This document shows positions 51,077 to 62,001 of a stretch of 64,000 bases of DNA, one piece after another (position 1 is the first letter of the stretch; each line of letters begins with the position of its first letter). The notes beneath the pieces were generated by a model. It ran no database searches. It was not told the DNA's origin and worked only from the letters and a program-made list of their open reading frames with translations. The translations under genes were made by a program, and so were the position numbers. This DNA is from Pseudomonas alcaliphila JAB1. Lineage in GTDB: Bacteria; Pseudomonadota; Gammaproteobacteria; Pseudomonadales; Pseudomonadaceae. The DNA is taken from NCBI RefSeq assembly GCF_001941865.1, contig NZ_CP016162.1, positions 1,736,001 through 1,800,000 of the forward strand. The letters run 5' to 3'.

Positions 51077-51898
51077 TCAGTGTTGGCTGGTGGCGTACTG
51101 GGCGGCAACGGCTTCCAGGCCTTCGATGATGCTGTCGGAATACTTGCTGATCAGGAAAGGTACGGTGTTTTCGTTGTAGTTGCGCAGGGATTTCTCGATG
51201 TAACGCCATTTGGTGCCGATGGAGTTCAGGGCCGCATTGATCTCCGGGGTGTTCTGCTGGGCGGCGCTGAGGTTGTTCAGCTTGCTGGCGAATTCGCCGG
51301 CAAGCTCGTCGATGGCGCGTTCTTCGCCGCCGCCGAAGAAGCTGGCGCCGACCGAGGCACTGCGTGAAGCGTAGTCCAGAGCGATATTCTGCATCAGCAG
51401 GCTCTGCTCACGGCTCTTCTGCGTCAGCTGCGGTACGCTGAAACCGCTTTCTTGCTGAATCTTCTGATACAGCTCCTGACCAATGGCCATGATGCGTTGG
51501 TTGTTCTCGGCCAGATCGGCGACGGGTTGCAGGTCGGTGAAGCCCTGGCTGCGCATGGCTTCCATCAGTGCCTGGAGCCCGCTGCGATAACTTTGCCAAT
51601 TGGTTTGCAGCTGCGCGCGTAGCGCCTTGCTTGCATCGCCGGGCATTTCGCCCAGGCCGTCCAGGTGCGCTTGGCCTTCCTGAAGGGACTCGCCAATCAT
51701 TCGCGCGTAGCGCTGATCGCCTTCCATGCCGTTATACATGTAGAAGTCGCCCAGACTTTTCTGGGTTGCCAGGCGCAGCTGGTGTAGACGCAGCAGATCA
51801 TCGGCTGGCGCAGCGCTGAGCAAGGTGGAGGAGAGCGACGTGAAGACGAAAAGGAGCAGGGCGCTCAGGGGAAATGCAAGCGAACGGCGGCTCGACAT
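51077..51898 (-). CDS. Exported protein with PilJ/NarX-like helical sensor domain
   Basis: A 273-residue protein with a signal peptide (MSSRRSLAFPLSALLLFVFTSLSSTLLSAAPA). The mature part is almost wholly helical, with two repeats of a PilJ-type pattern (LATQKSLGDFYMYNGMEGDQRYARM; AENNQRIMAIGQELYQKIQ). It probably resides in the periplasm as a coiled helical bundle; role unknown. The start at 51898 has GGAG 6 nt upstream. It lies next to fadBA but on the opposite strand. Confidence 0.68.
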   Translation of the reverse strand: MSSRRSLAFPLSALLLFVFTSLSSTLLSAAPADDLLRLHQLRLATQKSLGDFYMYNGMEGDQRYARMIGESLQEGQAHLDGLGEMPGDASKALRAQLQTNWQSYRSGLQALMEAMRSQGFTDLQPVADLAENNQRIMAIGQELYQKIQQESGFSVPQLTQKSREQSLLMQNIALDYASRSASVGASFFGGGEERAIDELAGEFASKLNNLSAAQQNTPEINAALNSIGTKWRYIEKSLRNYNENTVPFLISKYSDSIIEGLEAVAAQYATSQH

Positions 51899-52173
51899 TG
51901 GCGACTCCGTGTGGCCCATCGTGGGGCTCGATTTGTTTTTGTGTTGCCCTCAGGTGGCGCTGTGCCAGCTGAAAGTGAGACGACTGTACCCGCAGCGGGG
52001 CGATTTGGCTAGGCGCCTCGGCGTGTCTATACCAAGCAGGAAAACCCTCGCAATGGTGCGTTATTGACGCTGTTTATCGGAACCGGCCGGAGGCCACGAA
52101 TGACCAGGCCTGCAGAAATCGTCGGGAAATCGACGAAAAGAGGCCAATTGACAAGTGCAGGCTTTTCCCTGAA

Positions 52174-52217
52174 GGTGTGCACACCCAAATCAAACGGGCG
52201 TATGAATTGAGCGTTTG
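52174..52217 (+). promoter_or_regulatory. fadBA control region: palindrome plus tandem PsrA-like boxes
   Basis: The 469-bp gap before fadB holds no gene. Within it are a perfect 12-bp palindrome GGTGTGCACACC (52174-52185) and, 5 bp later, two overlapping 14-bp PsrA-like sites: CAAACGGGCGTATG (52191-52204, one mismatch) and GAATTGAGCGTTTG (52204-52217, two mismatches). They share one base, exactly as upstream of psrA. PsrA is known to repress fadBA5 in P. aeruginosa. Confidence 0.65.
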
Positions 52218-52367
52218 CCTTGTTAGGCGCGCCACATGCAGCCCGAATATCGCGTCGGTGGGTGTGTCGTACCGATTGGGGCTATGCTCGTGCGGCGCTG
52301 CCGCGGGCTGGCCTGCCGGTTGGCTCCGATGTGTACTGTTCAGCTTCCATACCGTGGAGATCAGTTG

Positions 52368-54515
52368 ATGATTTACGAAGGTAAAGCCATCACGGTTAAG
52401 GCTCTTGAGAGCGGCATCGTCGAATTGAAGTTCGACCTCAAGGGTGAGTCCGTCAACAAATTCAACCGTCTTACCCTCAACGAGCTGCGCGCTTCCGTCG
52501 ACGCGATCAAGGCTGACGGTTCGATCAAGGGCGTGATTGTCACCAGTGGCAAGGACGTGTTCATCGTCGGCGCCGATATCACCGAGTTCGTCGACAACTT
52601 CAAACTGCCCGACGCAGAGCTGGTGGCTGGCAACCTGGAAGCCAACAAGATCTTCAGTGATTTCGAAGACCTCGCCGTGCCGACCGTCGTCGCCATCAAC
52701 GGCATCGCCCTGGGTGGCGGTTTCGAGATGTGCCTGGCCGCTGACTATCGCGTGATGAGCGCCAGTGCCAAGATCGGCCTGCCGGAAGTCAAACTGGGCA
52801 TCTACCCAGGCTTCGGCGGCACCGTGCGCCTGCCGCGCGTGATCGGTACCGATAACGCCGTGGAGTGGATCGCTTCGGGCAAGGAAAACCGTGCCGAAGA
52901 CGCCCTGAAAGTGGGCGCCGTCGATGCCGTGGTCAGTGCAGACAAGCTGCAGGCCGCCGCTCTCGATCTGGTCAAGCGCGCCATCTCCGGCGAGCTGGAC
53001 TACAAGGCCAAGCGTCAGCCCAAGCTGGAAAAGCTCAAGCTCAATGCCATCGAGCAGATGATGTGCTTCGAGACCGCCAAGGGCTTCGTCGCTGGCCAGG
53101 CCGGCCCGAACTACCCGGCTCCGGTCGAGGCGATCAAGACCATTCAGAAAGCCGCCAACTTCGGTCGTGACAAGGCGCTGGAAGTCGAGGCCACCGGCTT
53201 CGTCAAGCTGGCCAAGACCTCGGTTGCCGAGAGCCTGATCGGTCTGTTCCTCAACGATCAGGAACTGAAGAAGAAAGCCAAGCACCACGACGAAATCGCT
53301 CGCGACGTGAAACTGGCCGCCGTACTCGGCGCCGGCATCATGGGTGGCGGCATCGCCTACCAGTCGGCCTCCAAGGGCACCCCGATCCTGATGAAGGATA
53401 TCCGTGAAGAGGGTATCCAGATGGGCTTGAACGAGGCTTCCAAGCTGCTCGGCAAGCGCGTCGAGAAAGGCCGCATGACCCCGGCGAAGATGGCCGAAGC
53501 CCTCAACGCCATCCGTCCGACCATGTCCTACGGCGATTTCGGCAACGTCGACATCGTCGTCGAAGCCGTGGTGGAGAACCCCAAGGTCAAGCAGATCGTG
53601 CTGGCCGAGGTGGAAGATGCGGTGCGTGAAGACGCCATCCTGGCCTCCAACACCTCGACCATCTCCATCTCCCTGCTGGCCCAGGCGCTCAAGCGTCCGG
53701 AAAACTTCGTCGGCATGCACTTCTTCAACCCGGTGCACATGATGCCGCTGGTGGAAGTCATCCGTGGCGAGAAGTCCAGCGAAGTGGCCGTGGCCACCAC
53801 CGTTGCCTACGCCAAGAAGATGGGCAAGAACCCGATCGTGGTCAACGATTGCCCGGGCTTTTTGGTCAACCGCGTACTGTTCCCGTACTTCGGCGGCTTC
53901 TCCAAGCTGCTGGGCTTCGGCGTCGACTTCGTGCGTATCGACAAGGTGATGGAGAAGTTCGGCTGGCCCATGGGCCCGGCTTACCTCTCTGACGTGGTCG
54001 GCATCGACACCGGCCACCACGGCCGTGACGTCATGGCTGAAGGCTTCCCGGACCGTATGGCTGTCGAAGGCAAGACTGCCGTCGACGTGATGTACGACGC
54101 CAATCGCCTGGGTCAGAAGAACGGCAAGGGCTTCTATGCCTACGAGACCGACAAGCGCGGCAAGCCGAAGAAGGTCACCGACCCGGCTGCTTACGAGCTG
54201 CTCAAGTCCATCGTGGTCGAAGAGCGTGAAGTCACCGACGAGGACATCATCAACTTCATGATGATCCCGCTGTGCATGGAAACCGTTCGTTGCCTGGAAG
54301 ACGGCATCGTCGACACCGCAGCCGAGGCCGACATGGGCCTGATCTACGGTATCGGCTTCCCTCCCTTCCGTGGCGGTGCGCTGCGCTACATCGATTCCAT
54401 CGGTGTTGCTGAATTCGTCGCCCTGGCTGACAAGTATGCCGAGCTGGGCGCCCTGTACCACCCGACCGCAAAACTTCGCGAAATGGCCGCCAAGGGCCAG
54501 AAGTTCTTCGGTTAA
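52368..54515 (+). CDS. fadB: Fatty acid oxidation complex subunit alpha
   Basis: A 715-residue multifunctional beta-oxidation protein, the usual length. Residues ~1-190 are the enoyl-CoA hydratase/isomerase (crotonase) domain with GADITEF and [14 protein letters not shown]. The 3-hydroxyacyl-CoA dehydrogenase part has the NAD fold [15 protein letters not shown] (around residue 320) and [15 protein letters not shown]. It forms an alpha2beta2 complex with FadA, encoded 30 bp downstream. The start [13 protein letters not shown] was chosen by homology; upstream codons in frame look non-coding. Probably repressed by PsrA. Confidence 0.97.
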   Translation: MIYEGKAITVKALESGIVELKFDLKGESVNKFNRLTLNELRASVDAIKADGSIKGVIVTSGKDVFIVGADITEFVDNFKLPDAELVAGNLEANKIFSDFEDLAVPTVVAINGIALGGGFEMCLAADYRVMSASAKIGLPEVKLGIYPGFGGTVRLPRVIGTDNAVEWIASGKENRAEDALKVGAVDAVVSADKLQAAALDLVKRAISGELDYKAKRQPKLEKLKLNAIEQMMCFETAKGFVAGQAGPNYPAPVEAIKTIQKAANFGRDKALEVEATGFVKLAKTSVAESLIGLFLNDQELKKKAKHHDEIARDVKLAAVLGAGIMGGGIAYQSASKGTPILMKDIREEGIQMGLNEASKLLGKRVEKGRMTPAKMAEALNAIRPTMSYGDFGNVDIVVEAVVENPKVKQIVLAEVEDAVREDAILASNTSTISISLLAQALKRPENFVGMHFFNPVHMMPLVEVIRGEKSSEVAVATTVAYAKKMGKNPIVVNDCPGFLVNRVLFPYFGGFSKLLGFGVDFVRIDKVMEKFGWPMGPAYLSDVVGIDTGHHGRDVMAEGFPDRMAVEGKTAVDVMYDANRLGQKNGKGFYAYETDKRGKPKKVTDPAAYELLKSIVVEEREVTDEDIINFMMIPLCMETVRCLEDGIVDTAAEADMGLIYGIGFPPFRGGALRYIDSIGVAEFVALADKYAELGALYHPTAKLREMAAKGQKFFG

Positions 54516-55721
<1,206 letters not shown>

Positions 55722-55736
55722 GCGTCAGCGGACAGA

Positions 55737-55762
55737 AACCGGGGCCTAGTGCCCCGGTTTTG
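55737..55762 (+). terminator. Rho-independent terminator of fadBA
   Basis: AACCGGGGC and GCCCCGGTT form a 9-bp stem with a CTAGT loop, followed by TTGCTTTTT. Confidence 0.9.
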
Positions 55763-55794
55763 CTTTTTACGGCTTTTTATTTCGGGAACCGCTC

Positions 55795-56037
55795 ATGCAG
55801 TTGCAGCCAGGACTCTATCGTCACTACAAAGGCCCGCAGTACCGTGTATTCGGTGTGGCGCGCCATTCCGAGAGCGAGGAAGAGGTGGTCGTCTACCAGG
55901 CGCTGTACGGCGAGTTTGGCTTGTGGGTAAGGCCGCTGAGCATGTTCTGTGAAGAGATCGAAGTGGACGGCGAGCGCGTTCCACGCTTTGCTTTGATTCA
56001 GGCCGAAGTCAGCCCCATCGGCGCTTCGCAAGTCTGA
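55795..56037 (+). CDS. DUF1653 family protein
   Basis: An 80-residue cytosolic protein starting MQLQPGLYRHYKGPQYRVFG with the characteristic VYQALYGEFGLWVRPLSMF. DUF1653 proteins are small beta-barrels with unknown function, widespread in bacteria. The length is normal. It lies between fadBA and topA and appears monocistronic. A MITE-like element follows. Confidence 0.88.
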   Translation: MQLQPGLYRHYKGPQYRVFGVARHSESEEEVVVYQALYGEFGLWVRPLSMFCEEIEVDGERVPRFALIQAEVSPIGASQV

Positions 56038-56096
56038 CTGCGCAGCTCCCTGCGCTTGACCTTCGCTTGGTCGCCACTATATATAGCGGGGCCTTA

Positions 56097-56235
56097 GAGG
56101 GCGTCTACAAATTGCTTCTCTCGGCCATGCTGCGTTGAAACCAGCCTCAAAATGCTCATGTACAGCTCGTACACCGCGCTTTTTCGACTGTTTTCGCCTT
56201 GCCTGACCTTCGCTCGCTGCTTTGTAAACACCTCC
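56097..56235. repeat. MITE-like intergenic repeat (third copy)
   Basis: The ends GGGCGTCTACAAA and the complement GGAGGTGTTTACAAA are imperfect inverted repeats. The interior CTGCGTTGAAACCAGCCT, AATGCTCATGTACAG and GACTGTTTTCGCCTTGCCTG corresponds to the cores of the elements at 10583-10752 and 35307-35496. It sits just before topA. Confidence 0.6.
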
Positions 56236-56280
56236 GGCTTCGTGCCTTCTATATTTCGCAATTCAGGAATTTTCTGATCC

Positions 56281-58890
56281 ATGGGCAAATCGCTGGTCAT
56301 CGTGGAATCCCCGGCCAAGGCCAAGACCATCAACAAGTATCTGGGCAGCCAGTACGTGGTGAAGTCGAGCATCGGCCACATCCGTGACCTGCCTACCAGC
56401 GGCTCGGCAAGTGCCACCAAGGAGCCTGCCAAGCGCGGCAAGGCTGCTGCTGGTGAAGCGCCTGCGCTGTCGCCCAAGGAAAAGGCCAAACGCCAGCTGT
56501 TCAGCCGTATGGGCGTCGACCCCGAGCACGGCTGGAAGGCCAAGTACGAGATCCTGCCCGGCAAGGAAAAGGTGATCGAAGAACTGCGCCGCCTGGCCAA
56601 GGATGCCGACACCATCTATCTCGCAACCGACTTGGATCGCGAAGGGGAAGCCATTGCCTGGCACCTGCGCGAATCCATCGGTGGTGATGACAGCCGCTAC
56701 AAGCGCGTGGTGTTCAACGAGATCACCAAGAAGGCGATTCAGGAAGCCTTCTCCAAGCCGGGCGAGCTGGACATCAACCGCGTCAACGCCCAGCAGGCGC
56801 GGCGCTTCCTCGACCGCGTGGTGGGCTACATGGTCTCGCCGCTGCTGTGGGCCAAGATCGCCCGTGGCCTGTCTGCCGGTCGTGTGCAGTCGGTGGCCGT
56901 GAAGCTGGTCGTTGCACGCGAGAAAGAGATTCGCGCCTTCGTCCCGGAAGAATACTGGGAAGTGCACGCCGACCTCGGCACCGCGAAGAACGCCAAGGTG
57001 CGTTTCGAGGTGGTGCGCGAAAGTGGCGCAGCCTTCAAGCCGGTCAATGAAGCGCAGGCCATGGCCGCGCTGGAGAAGCTCAAGGCTTCCAGCTACAGCG
57101 TGGTCAAGCGCGAAGACCGCCCGACCAGCAGCAAGCCGTCGGCGCCCTTCATTACCTCCACCCTGCAGCAGGCGGCGAGCAACCGCCTGGGCTTCGGCGT
57201 GAAGAAAACCATGATGATGGCTCAGCGTTTGTACGAAGCGGGCTACATCACCTATATGCGTACCGACTCGACCAACCTGTCGAACGACGCGGTAGAGATG
57301 GTGCGTGGCTTCATCGGCAGCGAGTACGGCGACAAGTACCTGCCGGGCAAGCCCAACCTGTATTCGAGCAAGGAAGGCGCCCAGGAGGCGCACGAAGCGA
57401 TTCGTCCGTCCGACGTCAATCTGCGCCCGACCCAGCTGTCCGGCATGGAGCGTGATGCCGAGCGCCTGTATGACCTGATCTGGCGTCAGTTCGTCGCCTG
57501 CCAGATGCCGCCGGCCGAGTACTTGTCCACCAGCGTTACCGTTGCCGCTGGCGATTTCGAGCTGCGTGCCAAGGGTCGCATCCTCAAGTTCGACGGTTAC
57601 ACCCGTGTGCTGCCGCAGCAGAGCAAGCCGGGCGAGGACGATGTCCTGCCGGAAATGAAGGAAGGCGAGGGCCTCAAGCTGATCCAGCTCGACCCCAGCC
57701 AGCACTTCACCAAGCCGCCGGCGCGCTACTCCGAAGCCAGCCTGGTCAAAGAGCTGGAAAAGCGCGGCATCGGCCGCCCGTCCACCTACGCGGCGATCAT
57801 TTCCACCATCCAGGATCGCGGCTACGTCACGGTGCACAACCGTCGCTTCTATGCCGAGAAGATGGGCGACATCGTCACCGAGCGTCTCGACGAAAGCTTC
57901 GCCAACCTGATGGATTACAGCTTTACTGCCACCATGGAAGAACATCTCGACGATGTGGCCCAGGGCGAGCGCGAGTGGAAGCACCTGCTCGACGAGTTCT
58001 ACGGTGATTTCAAGAAGAAGCTCGAAGTGGCCGAGGCGGGTGAGGGCGGCATGCGCGCCAACCAGCCGACGCTGACCGACATCCCCTGCCGCGAATGCGG
58101 CCGGCCGATGATGATCCGCACCGCCTCCACTGGCGTGTTCCTCGGTTGCTCGGGCTATGCGCTGCCACCGAAGGAGCGCTGCAAGGCCACCATCAACCTG
58201 GTGCCGGGCGATGAGATCGCAGCCGATGATGAGGGCGAGTCCGAGTCGCTGGTGTTGCTGGGCAAGCATCGCTGCCCGATCTGCGCCACGGCCATGGATG
58301 CTTATCTGCTGGATGAAACCCGCAAGCTGCACATCTGCGGCAACAATCCCGATTGCAGCGGCTACGAGATCGAGCAGGGCCAGTACCGCATCAAGGGCTA
58401 CGAAGGCCCGAGCCTGGAGTGCGACAAGTGCGGTAGCCAGATGCAGCTCAAGACCGGCCGTTTCGGCAAGTTCTTCGGTTGCACCAATGCCAGCTGCAAG
58501 AACACCCGCAAGTTGCTCAAGAACGGTGAAGCGGCGCCGCCGAAGATGGACAAAGTGGATATGCCGGAGCTCAAGTGCGAGAAGGTGGACGACACCTACG
58601 TGCTGCGCGACGGCGCATCGGGCCTGTTCCTCGCTGCCAGCCAGTTCCCCAAGAACCGCGAGACGCGTGCGCCGCTGGTGCTGGAGATCGTCCCGCACAA
58701 GCATGAGATCGACCCCAAGTACCACTTCCTCTGCGATGCCCCGCAGAAGGACCCCGATGGTCGTCCAGCGGTGATTCGCTACAGCCGCAAGACCAAGGAG
58801 CAGTACGTGCAGTCCGAGGTCGATGGCAAACCCACCGGCTGGCGCGCGTTCTACGATGGCGGCAAATGGAAGGTCGAGGACAAGCGCTAG
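56281..58890 (+). CDS. topA: DNA topoisomerase I (type IA)
   Basis: An 869-residue enzyme that relaxes negative supercoils. The N-terminal TOPRIM domain has [19 protein letters not shown] and [15 protein letters not shown]; the catalytic Tyr lies in [14 protein letters not shown] near residue 325. Three C-terminal Cys4 zinc ribbons follow: [16 protein letters not shown] and CDKCGSQM, each ending near a GC or NPDC pair. The start ATG is preceded by a weak ribosome site and the end of a MITE-like repeat. The order of topA relative to fadBA and lexA is that of P. aeruginosa. Confidence 0.97.
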   Translation: MGKSLVIVESPAKAKTINKYLGSQYVVKSSIGHIRDLPTSGSASATKEPAKRGKAAAGEAPALSPKEKAKRQLFSRMGVDPEHGWKAKYEILPGKEKVIEELRRLAKDADTIYLATDLDREGEAIAWHLRESIGGDDSRYKRVVFNEITKKAIQEAFSKPGELDINRVNAQQARRFLDRVVGYMVSPLLWAKIARGLSAGRVQSVAVKLVVAREKEIRAFVPEEYWEVHADLGTAKNAKVRFEVVRESGAAFKPVNEAQAMAALEKLKASSYSVVKREDRPTSSKPSAPFITSTLQQAASNRLGFGVKKTMMMAQRLYEAGYITYMRTDSTNLSNDAVEMVRGFIGSEYGDKYLPGKPNLYSSKEGAQEAHEAIRPSDVNLRPTQLSGMERDAERLYDLIWRQFVACQMPPAEYLSTSVTVAAGDFELRAKGRILKFDGYTRVLPQQSKPGEDDVLPEMKEGEGLKLIQLDPSQHFTKPPARYSEASLVKELEKRGIGRPSTYAAIISTIQDRGYVTVHNRRFYAEKMGDIVTERLDESFANLMDYSFTATMEEHLDDVAQGEREWKHLLDEFYGDFKKKLEVAEAGEGGMRANQPTLTDIPCRECGRPMMIRTASTGVFLGCSGYALPPKERCKATINLVPGDEIAADDEGESESLVLLGKHRCPICATAMDAYLLDETRKLHICGNNPDCSGYEIEQGQYRIKGYEGPSLECDKCGSQMQLKTGRFGKFFGCTNASCKNTRKLLKNGEAAPPKMDKVDMPELKCEKVDDTYVLRDGASGLFLAASQFPKNRETRAPLVLEIVPHKHEIDPKYHFLCDAPQKDPDGRPAVIRYSRKTKEQYVQSEVDGKPTGWRAFYDGGKWKVEDKR

Positions 58891-58946
58891 CGTTTGGTCA
58901 CGATCTGCCGCGCGTCGGCCTGGCGTCGTAACTGCGGCGCCCTGAA

Positions 58947-58971
58947 TGCCTGACGAGATGCGCGTCAGGCA
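58947..58971 (+). terminator. Possible topA terminator hairpin
   Basis: TGCCTGACG and CGTCAGGCA form a 9-bp stem with a 7-nt loop downstream of topA. There is no T run, so it is only a weak candidate. Confidence 0.35.
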
Positions 58972-59018
58972 GGGCAGACGCGCGTATCATGACCCGATCT
59001 GCTGTGGAGGTCGCCGTA

Positions 59019-59537
59019 ATGGCCAAAGAAATCTATACCCGTACCAACCAGAAGATTTTCTTCGCCGGTATTGCCCTGGATAACTGGCGCAAGGCCGAAG
59101 CGTCCTCCGCGTTCAATGTGCAGGCACTGGTGCAGGCCGAGCGAGAAGCCGCGCTGTTTCACCTGTACGGTGGACTGCTCGGGCTGTGTCATGAGATTGC
59201 CGGCTATTACCGCATGAACGACGTTACGCCTTCGCGTGTCGAGTCCTTCGTACAACAGGCGGTGCTTGACGGCTCGCCCAGCCCTGAGCTGGCCGAGTTG
59301 GTCGAATTGGCGCAGCAGCGCGAAACCTGGCTGGCCGAGTTGCTGGCGGCCTATGCTGCGTTGTTCCAGCCGCCGCGTGAGGAGCGCAAGGCCAAGGTCG
59401 ATCCGTCCATGCCGCTGATCACCGCTGTCAGCCTTGGCGAAGAGCCGGCCGAGCTGAGCCTCGATGATGTCGATGCCTGGCGTCAGCAACTCAAGGCGTT
59501 GGTGCTGCGTTTCCGCGAAGGCCTCAGCGAGTGCTGA
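59019..59537 (+). CDS. DUF6586 family protein
   Basis: A 172-residue acidic helical protein starting MAKEIYTRTNQKIFFAGIAL after GGAGG. It keeps a conserved N-terminal block (ALDNWRKAEASSAFNVQALVQAEREAALFHLYG) seen in pseudomonad proteins encoded next to topA. It is predicted to be cytosolic with no known domain function. The next small gene follows after 80 bp. Confidence 0.8.
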   Translation: MAKEIYTRTNQKIFFAGIALDNWRKAEASSAFNVQALVQAEREAALFHLYGGLLGLCHEIAGYYRMNDVTPSRVESFVQQAVLDGSPSPELAELVELAQQRETWLAELLAAYAALFQPPREERKAKVDPSMPLITAVSLGEEPAELSLDDVDAWRQQLKALVLRFREGLSEC

Positions 59538-59617
59538 TTGGGTTTAACTGGACCAGTGGGCTGGGGATGACCCCGGCTGACTGTTACAATGTCGTGTTTT
59601 TGCACAGAGACTGAGCC

Positions 59618-59854
59618 ATGCCAACATCCTTCCTGGAAATCGTCGAACTGCCCGATGGGCGTATTGCCCTGCGTCGCGCAGAGGATGAAGAGGCGCTGGT
59701 GACTCTGGACTTCTCCGCTGATGCCAAGGCTTTTCTGCAGGGGCAGCACATCGAGGTGGCCAAGGCCATGCTCAATGTCGGCGTGCAGATGGCTGGCCGA
59801 ATGGCTGAAGGCGATTTCAGTAGTGAAGAAGAAGGCTCGCGCGTTCTGCACTGA
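59618..59854 (+). CDS. Conserved small hypothetical protein
   Basis: A 78-residue protein starting MPTSFLEIVELPDGRIALRR, containing a repeated acidic pattern and ending SSEEEGSRVLH. It is conserved in position between topA and sulA in Pseudomonas (PA3009-like, from memory). Probably cytosolic; function unknown. A good terminator follows. Confidence 0.75.
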   Translation: MPTSFLEIVELPDGRIALRRAEDEEALVTLDFSADAKAFLQGQHIEVAKAMLNVGVQMAGRMAEGDFSSEEEGSRVLH

Positions 59855-59874
59855 AGCCGCTACGCTTTAACGCA

Positions 59875-59902
59875 AACGGGGCTCCAATGGAGCCCCGTTT
59901 TC
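59875..59902. terminator. Bidirectional rho-independent terminator
   Basis: ACGGGGCTCC and GGAGCCCCGT form a 10-bp stem with an AAT loop, followed by TTTT. It lies between the converging small gene (+) and sulA (-). Confidence 0.9.
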
Positions 59903-59914
59903 GTTGGTGGATCT

Positions 59915-60388
59915 TTAGCCCAGGCTGATATTCAGGCTTTGCGCCCCGCCGGTATTGGCGGCCTGCGCAAGGCGCTGGCGAGTGCTGTTCTCGACCGGAT
60001 GCAACCAGCTGATCACGGTATGGCTAAGCCCGAGCTTCAGGGCTTCTTCCGCCAGTGCCAGGGCATTCTGCCCCAGCCGTGGATGCAGCAGCAGGATGCG
60101 TTCACGGTTCAGGCCAGCTTCGCGCAGCCAGCTTTGCGTAAGGCTTGCTGGTGGTGCCACCAGGGTCAGCCAGCGCGCATCCTGGTTCTCGCTCAGCTCG
60201 CGTAGAATCGGGGCCAGCAAGTGCAGGCAGTGACCGGCAGCGCCACGCAGGGCCAGTTCGCTGAACGCCTGATCATCCTCGCTACGAGTGATGTCATTGG
60301 TCGCTAACCGTGGCTCGCTCGACGTTCCGGCAAGAAAGGCGTCGAAAAGGGGAAGTTGTGGGCGCTCGAACGACTGCTGCACGTACAT
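59915..60388 (-). CDS. sulA: SOS cell-division inhibitor SulA
   Basis: A 157-residue protein starting MYVQQSFERPQLPLFDAFLAG. The core (LHLLAPILRELSENQDARWLTLVAPP, SWLREAGLNRERILLLHP) is that of SulA, which binds FtsZ and blocks septation during SOS. It begins 9 bp after the lexA stop, so it is co-transcribed with lexA from the tandem LexA-box promoter. Confidence 0.92.
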   Translation of the reverse strand: MYVQQSFERPQLPLFDAFLAGTSSEPRLATNDITRSEDDQAFSELALRGAAGHCLHLLAPILRELSENQDARWLTLVAPPASLTQSWLREAGLNRERILLLHPRLGQNALALAEEALKLGLSHTVISWLHPVENSTRQRLAQAANTGGAQSLNISLG

Positions 60389-60397
60389 GGTGTCTCC

Positions 60398-61012
60398 TCA
60401 GCGGCGGATTACACCGACGCTCAAACCTTCGATGACCAGATCCTGGTGTTCCAGGTCCACTTCGATCGGGGCAAACTCAGGATTCTCGGCAATCAGCCAG
60501 ACCTTGTTGCCCTCGCGCTTGAAGCGTTTGACCGTCACTTCATCGTCGATACGGGCGACGACAATCTGGCCATTACGGGCTTCACGGGTGGTGTGCACGG
60601 CGAGCAGATCGCCATCGAAGATGCCGATGTCTTTCATGCTCATGCCGCGTACACGCAGTAGATAGTCGGCTTTGGGCTGAAAGAATGCCGGATTGATCTG
60701 GCAGGATTCCTCGACATGTTGCTGTGCAAGGATCGGTGCGCCGGCGGCGACACGGCCGATTACCGGGAGGCCCGCATCCTCGTTCGCGGCACCTGCCTCG
60801 AAGCCGGGAATGCGAATGCCGCGTGAAGCGCCTGGAGTCATCTCGATAGCCCCCTTGCGGGCGAGGGCCTTGAGGTGCTCTTCTGCGGCGTTGGGCGATT
60901 TGAACCCCAGTTCCTGAGCGATTTCCGCGCGGGTGGGTGGGTAGCCGTTGTCTTCCAGGCAGCGTTTGATGAAGGCGAGAATCTCGGCTTGGCGTGGCGT
61001 CAGTTTCAGCAT
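60398..61012 (-). CDS. lexA: SOS repressor LexA
   Basis: A 204-residue repressor-protease. The N-terminal winged helix ([29 protein letters not shown]) is followed by the self-cleavage bond in [10 protein letters not shown] (Ala-Gly) and the catalytic pair: Ser in [15 protein letters not shown], Lys in [11 protein letters not shown]. RecA filaments trigger cleavage. The start [12 protein letters not shown] is standard and follows a Shine-Dalgarno-poor leader; the longer frame to 61114 runs through its own promoter. It is autoregulated by boxes at 61022-61056. Confidence 0.96.
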   Translation of the reverse strand: MLKLTPRQAEILAFIKRCLEDNGYPPTRAEIAQELGFKSPNAAEEHLKALARKGAIEMTPGASRGIRIPGFEAGAANEDAGLPVIGRVAAGAPILAQQHVEESCQINPAFFQPKADYLLRVRGMSMKDIGIFDGDLLAVHTTREARNGQIVVARIDDEVTVKRFKREGNKVWLIAENPEFAPIEVDLEHQDLVIEGLSVGVIRR

Positions 61013-61021
61013 GGCTGGGCT

Positions 61022-61056
61022 CTGTCTTTTTATACAGTGACTGGGATTATATACAG
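61022..61056 (-). promoter_or_regulatory. lexA promoter with two LexA boxes
   Basis: Box 1 is CTGTCTTTTTATACAG (61022-61037); box 2 is CTGGGATTATATACAG (61041-61056, one mismatch in the CTGT half). On the minus strand a TATAAT -10 (61046-61051) lies inside box 2 with TTGCCA 16 bp upstream (61068-61073), so LexA binding blocks polymerase. Confidence 0.9.
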
Positions 61057-61181
61057 TAAGCGAGTCTTGGCAATGTCCATTTTTTGGATGACTGCCGTCC
61101 GGCTTGTTACCCATGCCGGGTAATCTGCGTCTCTGCTTGTTGTAAGCTGTGACCAGCCGGCCAAAAGACGGCTCATGCGGC

Positions 61182-61226
61182 TTGACAATTCAGTGGGATG
61201 AAACGTATGTTTCAAACAAGTGTTTG
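61182..61226 (+). promoter_or_regulatory. psrA promoter with two overlapping PsrA operators
   Basis: TTGACA (61182-61187) and TATGTT (61206-61211, 18-bp spacing) form a promoter. Over the -10 lie two PsrA consensus sites (G/C)AAAC-N4-GTTT(G/C): GAAACGTATGTTTC (61200-61213) and CAAACAAGTGTTTG (61213-61226), sharing one base. Autorepression of psrA is known in Pseudomonas. Confidence 0.88.
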
Positions 61227-61240
61227 TCAGGTGATCACTC

Positions 61241-61948
61241 ATGGCTCAGTCGGAAACCGTTGAACGCATTCTCGATGCTGCGGAACAGCTGTTCGCGGAA
61301 AAAGGCTTCGCCGAGACATCCCTGCGTCTTATCACCAGCAAGGCCGGGGTCAACCTGGCTGCCGTCAATTACCACTTCGGTTCGAAGAAGGCGCTGATTC
61401 AGGCGGTCTTCTCGCGTTTCCTCGGGCCGTTCTGTGCCAGTCTGGAAAAGGAACTTGATCGCCGTCAGGCCAAGTCCGAAACCCAGGTTTCCCTGGAAGA
61501 GCTGCTCGAATTGCTGGTCGAGCAGGCCCTGGCCGTTAAGCCGCGCAGCGGCAATGACCTGTCCATCTTCATGCGCCTGCTCGGTTTGGCCTTCAGCCAG
61601 AGTCAGGGACACCTGCGCAAGTACCTGGAAGAGGTCTACGGCAAGGTTTTCCGTCGTTACATGCTGCTGGTGCATGAGGCTGCGCCGCGCATTCCACCGC
61701 TTGAGCTGTTCTGGCGCGTGCACTTCATGCTCGGCGCCGCGGCGTTCAGTATGTCCGGTATCAAGGCGCTGCGGGCGATGGCCGAGACCGATTTTGGCGT
61801 CAACACCTCGATCGAGCAGGTGATGCGCATGATGGTGCCGTTCCTGGCTGCAGGCATGCGTTCTGAGACTGGGGTTGCCGACCCCGCCTTGGCTGGCGCG
61901 CAACTCAAACCGCGCAGCAAGACACCGAGCGCCGCGCCCAAGGTTTGA
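61241..61948 (+). CDS. psrA: TetR-family fatty-acid-responsive regulator PsrA
   Basis: A 235-residue regulator. The TetR HTH (RILDAAEQLFAEKGFAETSLRLI, GVNLAAVNYHFGSKKALIQAVF) is followed by a ligand-binding domain that in P. aeruginosa binds long-chain fatty acids. PsrA represses its own gene and fadBA and activates rpoS. The start follows a weak ribosome site 14 bp after the second operator. Here psrA lies next to lexA and nagZ, as in P. aeruginosa. Confidence 0.95.
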   Translation: MAQSETVERILDAAEQLFAEKGFAETSLRLITSKAGVNLAAVNYHFGSKKALIQAVFSRFLGPFCASLEKELDRRQAKSETQVSLEELLELLVEQALAVKPRSGNDLSIFMRLLGLAFSQSQGHLRKYLEEVYGKVFRRYMLLVHEAAPRIPPLELFWRVHFMLGAAAFSMSGIKALRAMAETDFGVNTSIEQVMRMMVPFLAAGMRSETGVADPALAGAQLKPRSKTPSAAPKV

Positions 61949-62001
61949 CCCGACGGCAGGTGGGCTTGGCTTCGCCCTGCGGCCTGCTAAGCTAGCGGCC
62001 C

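Noticed and set aside
56263..58725. 820-codon open frame opposite topA
   Set aside because: Same cause: a shadow frame of topA with His/Leu/Ala-rich composition.
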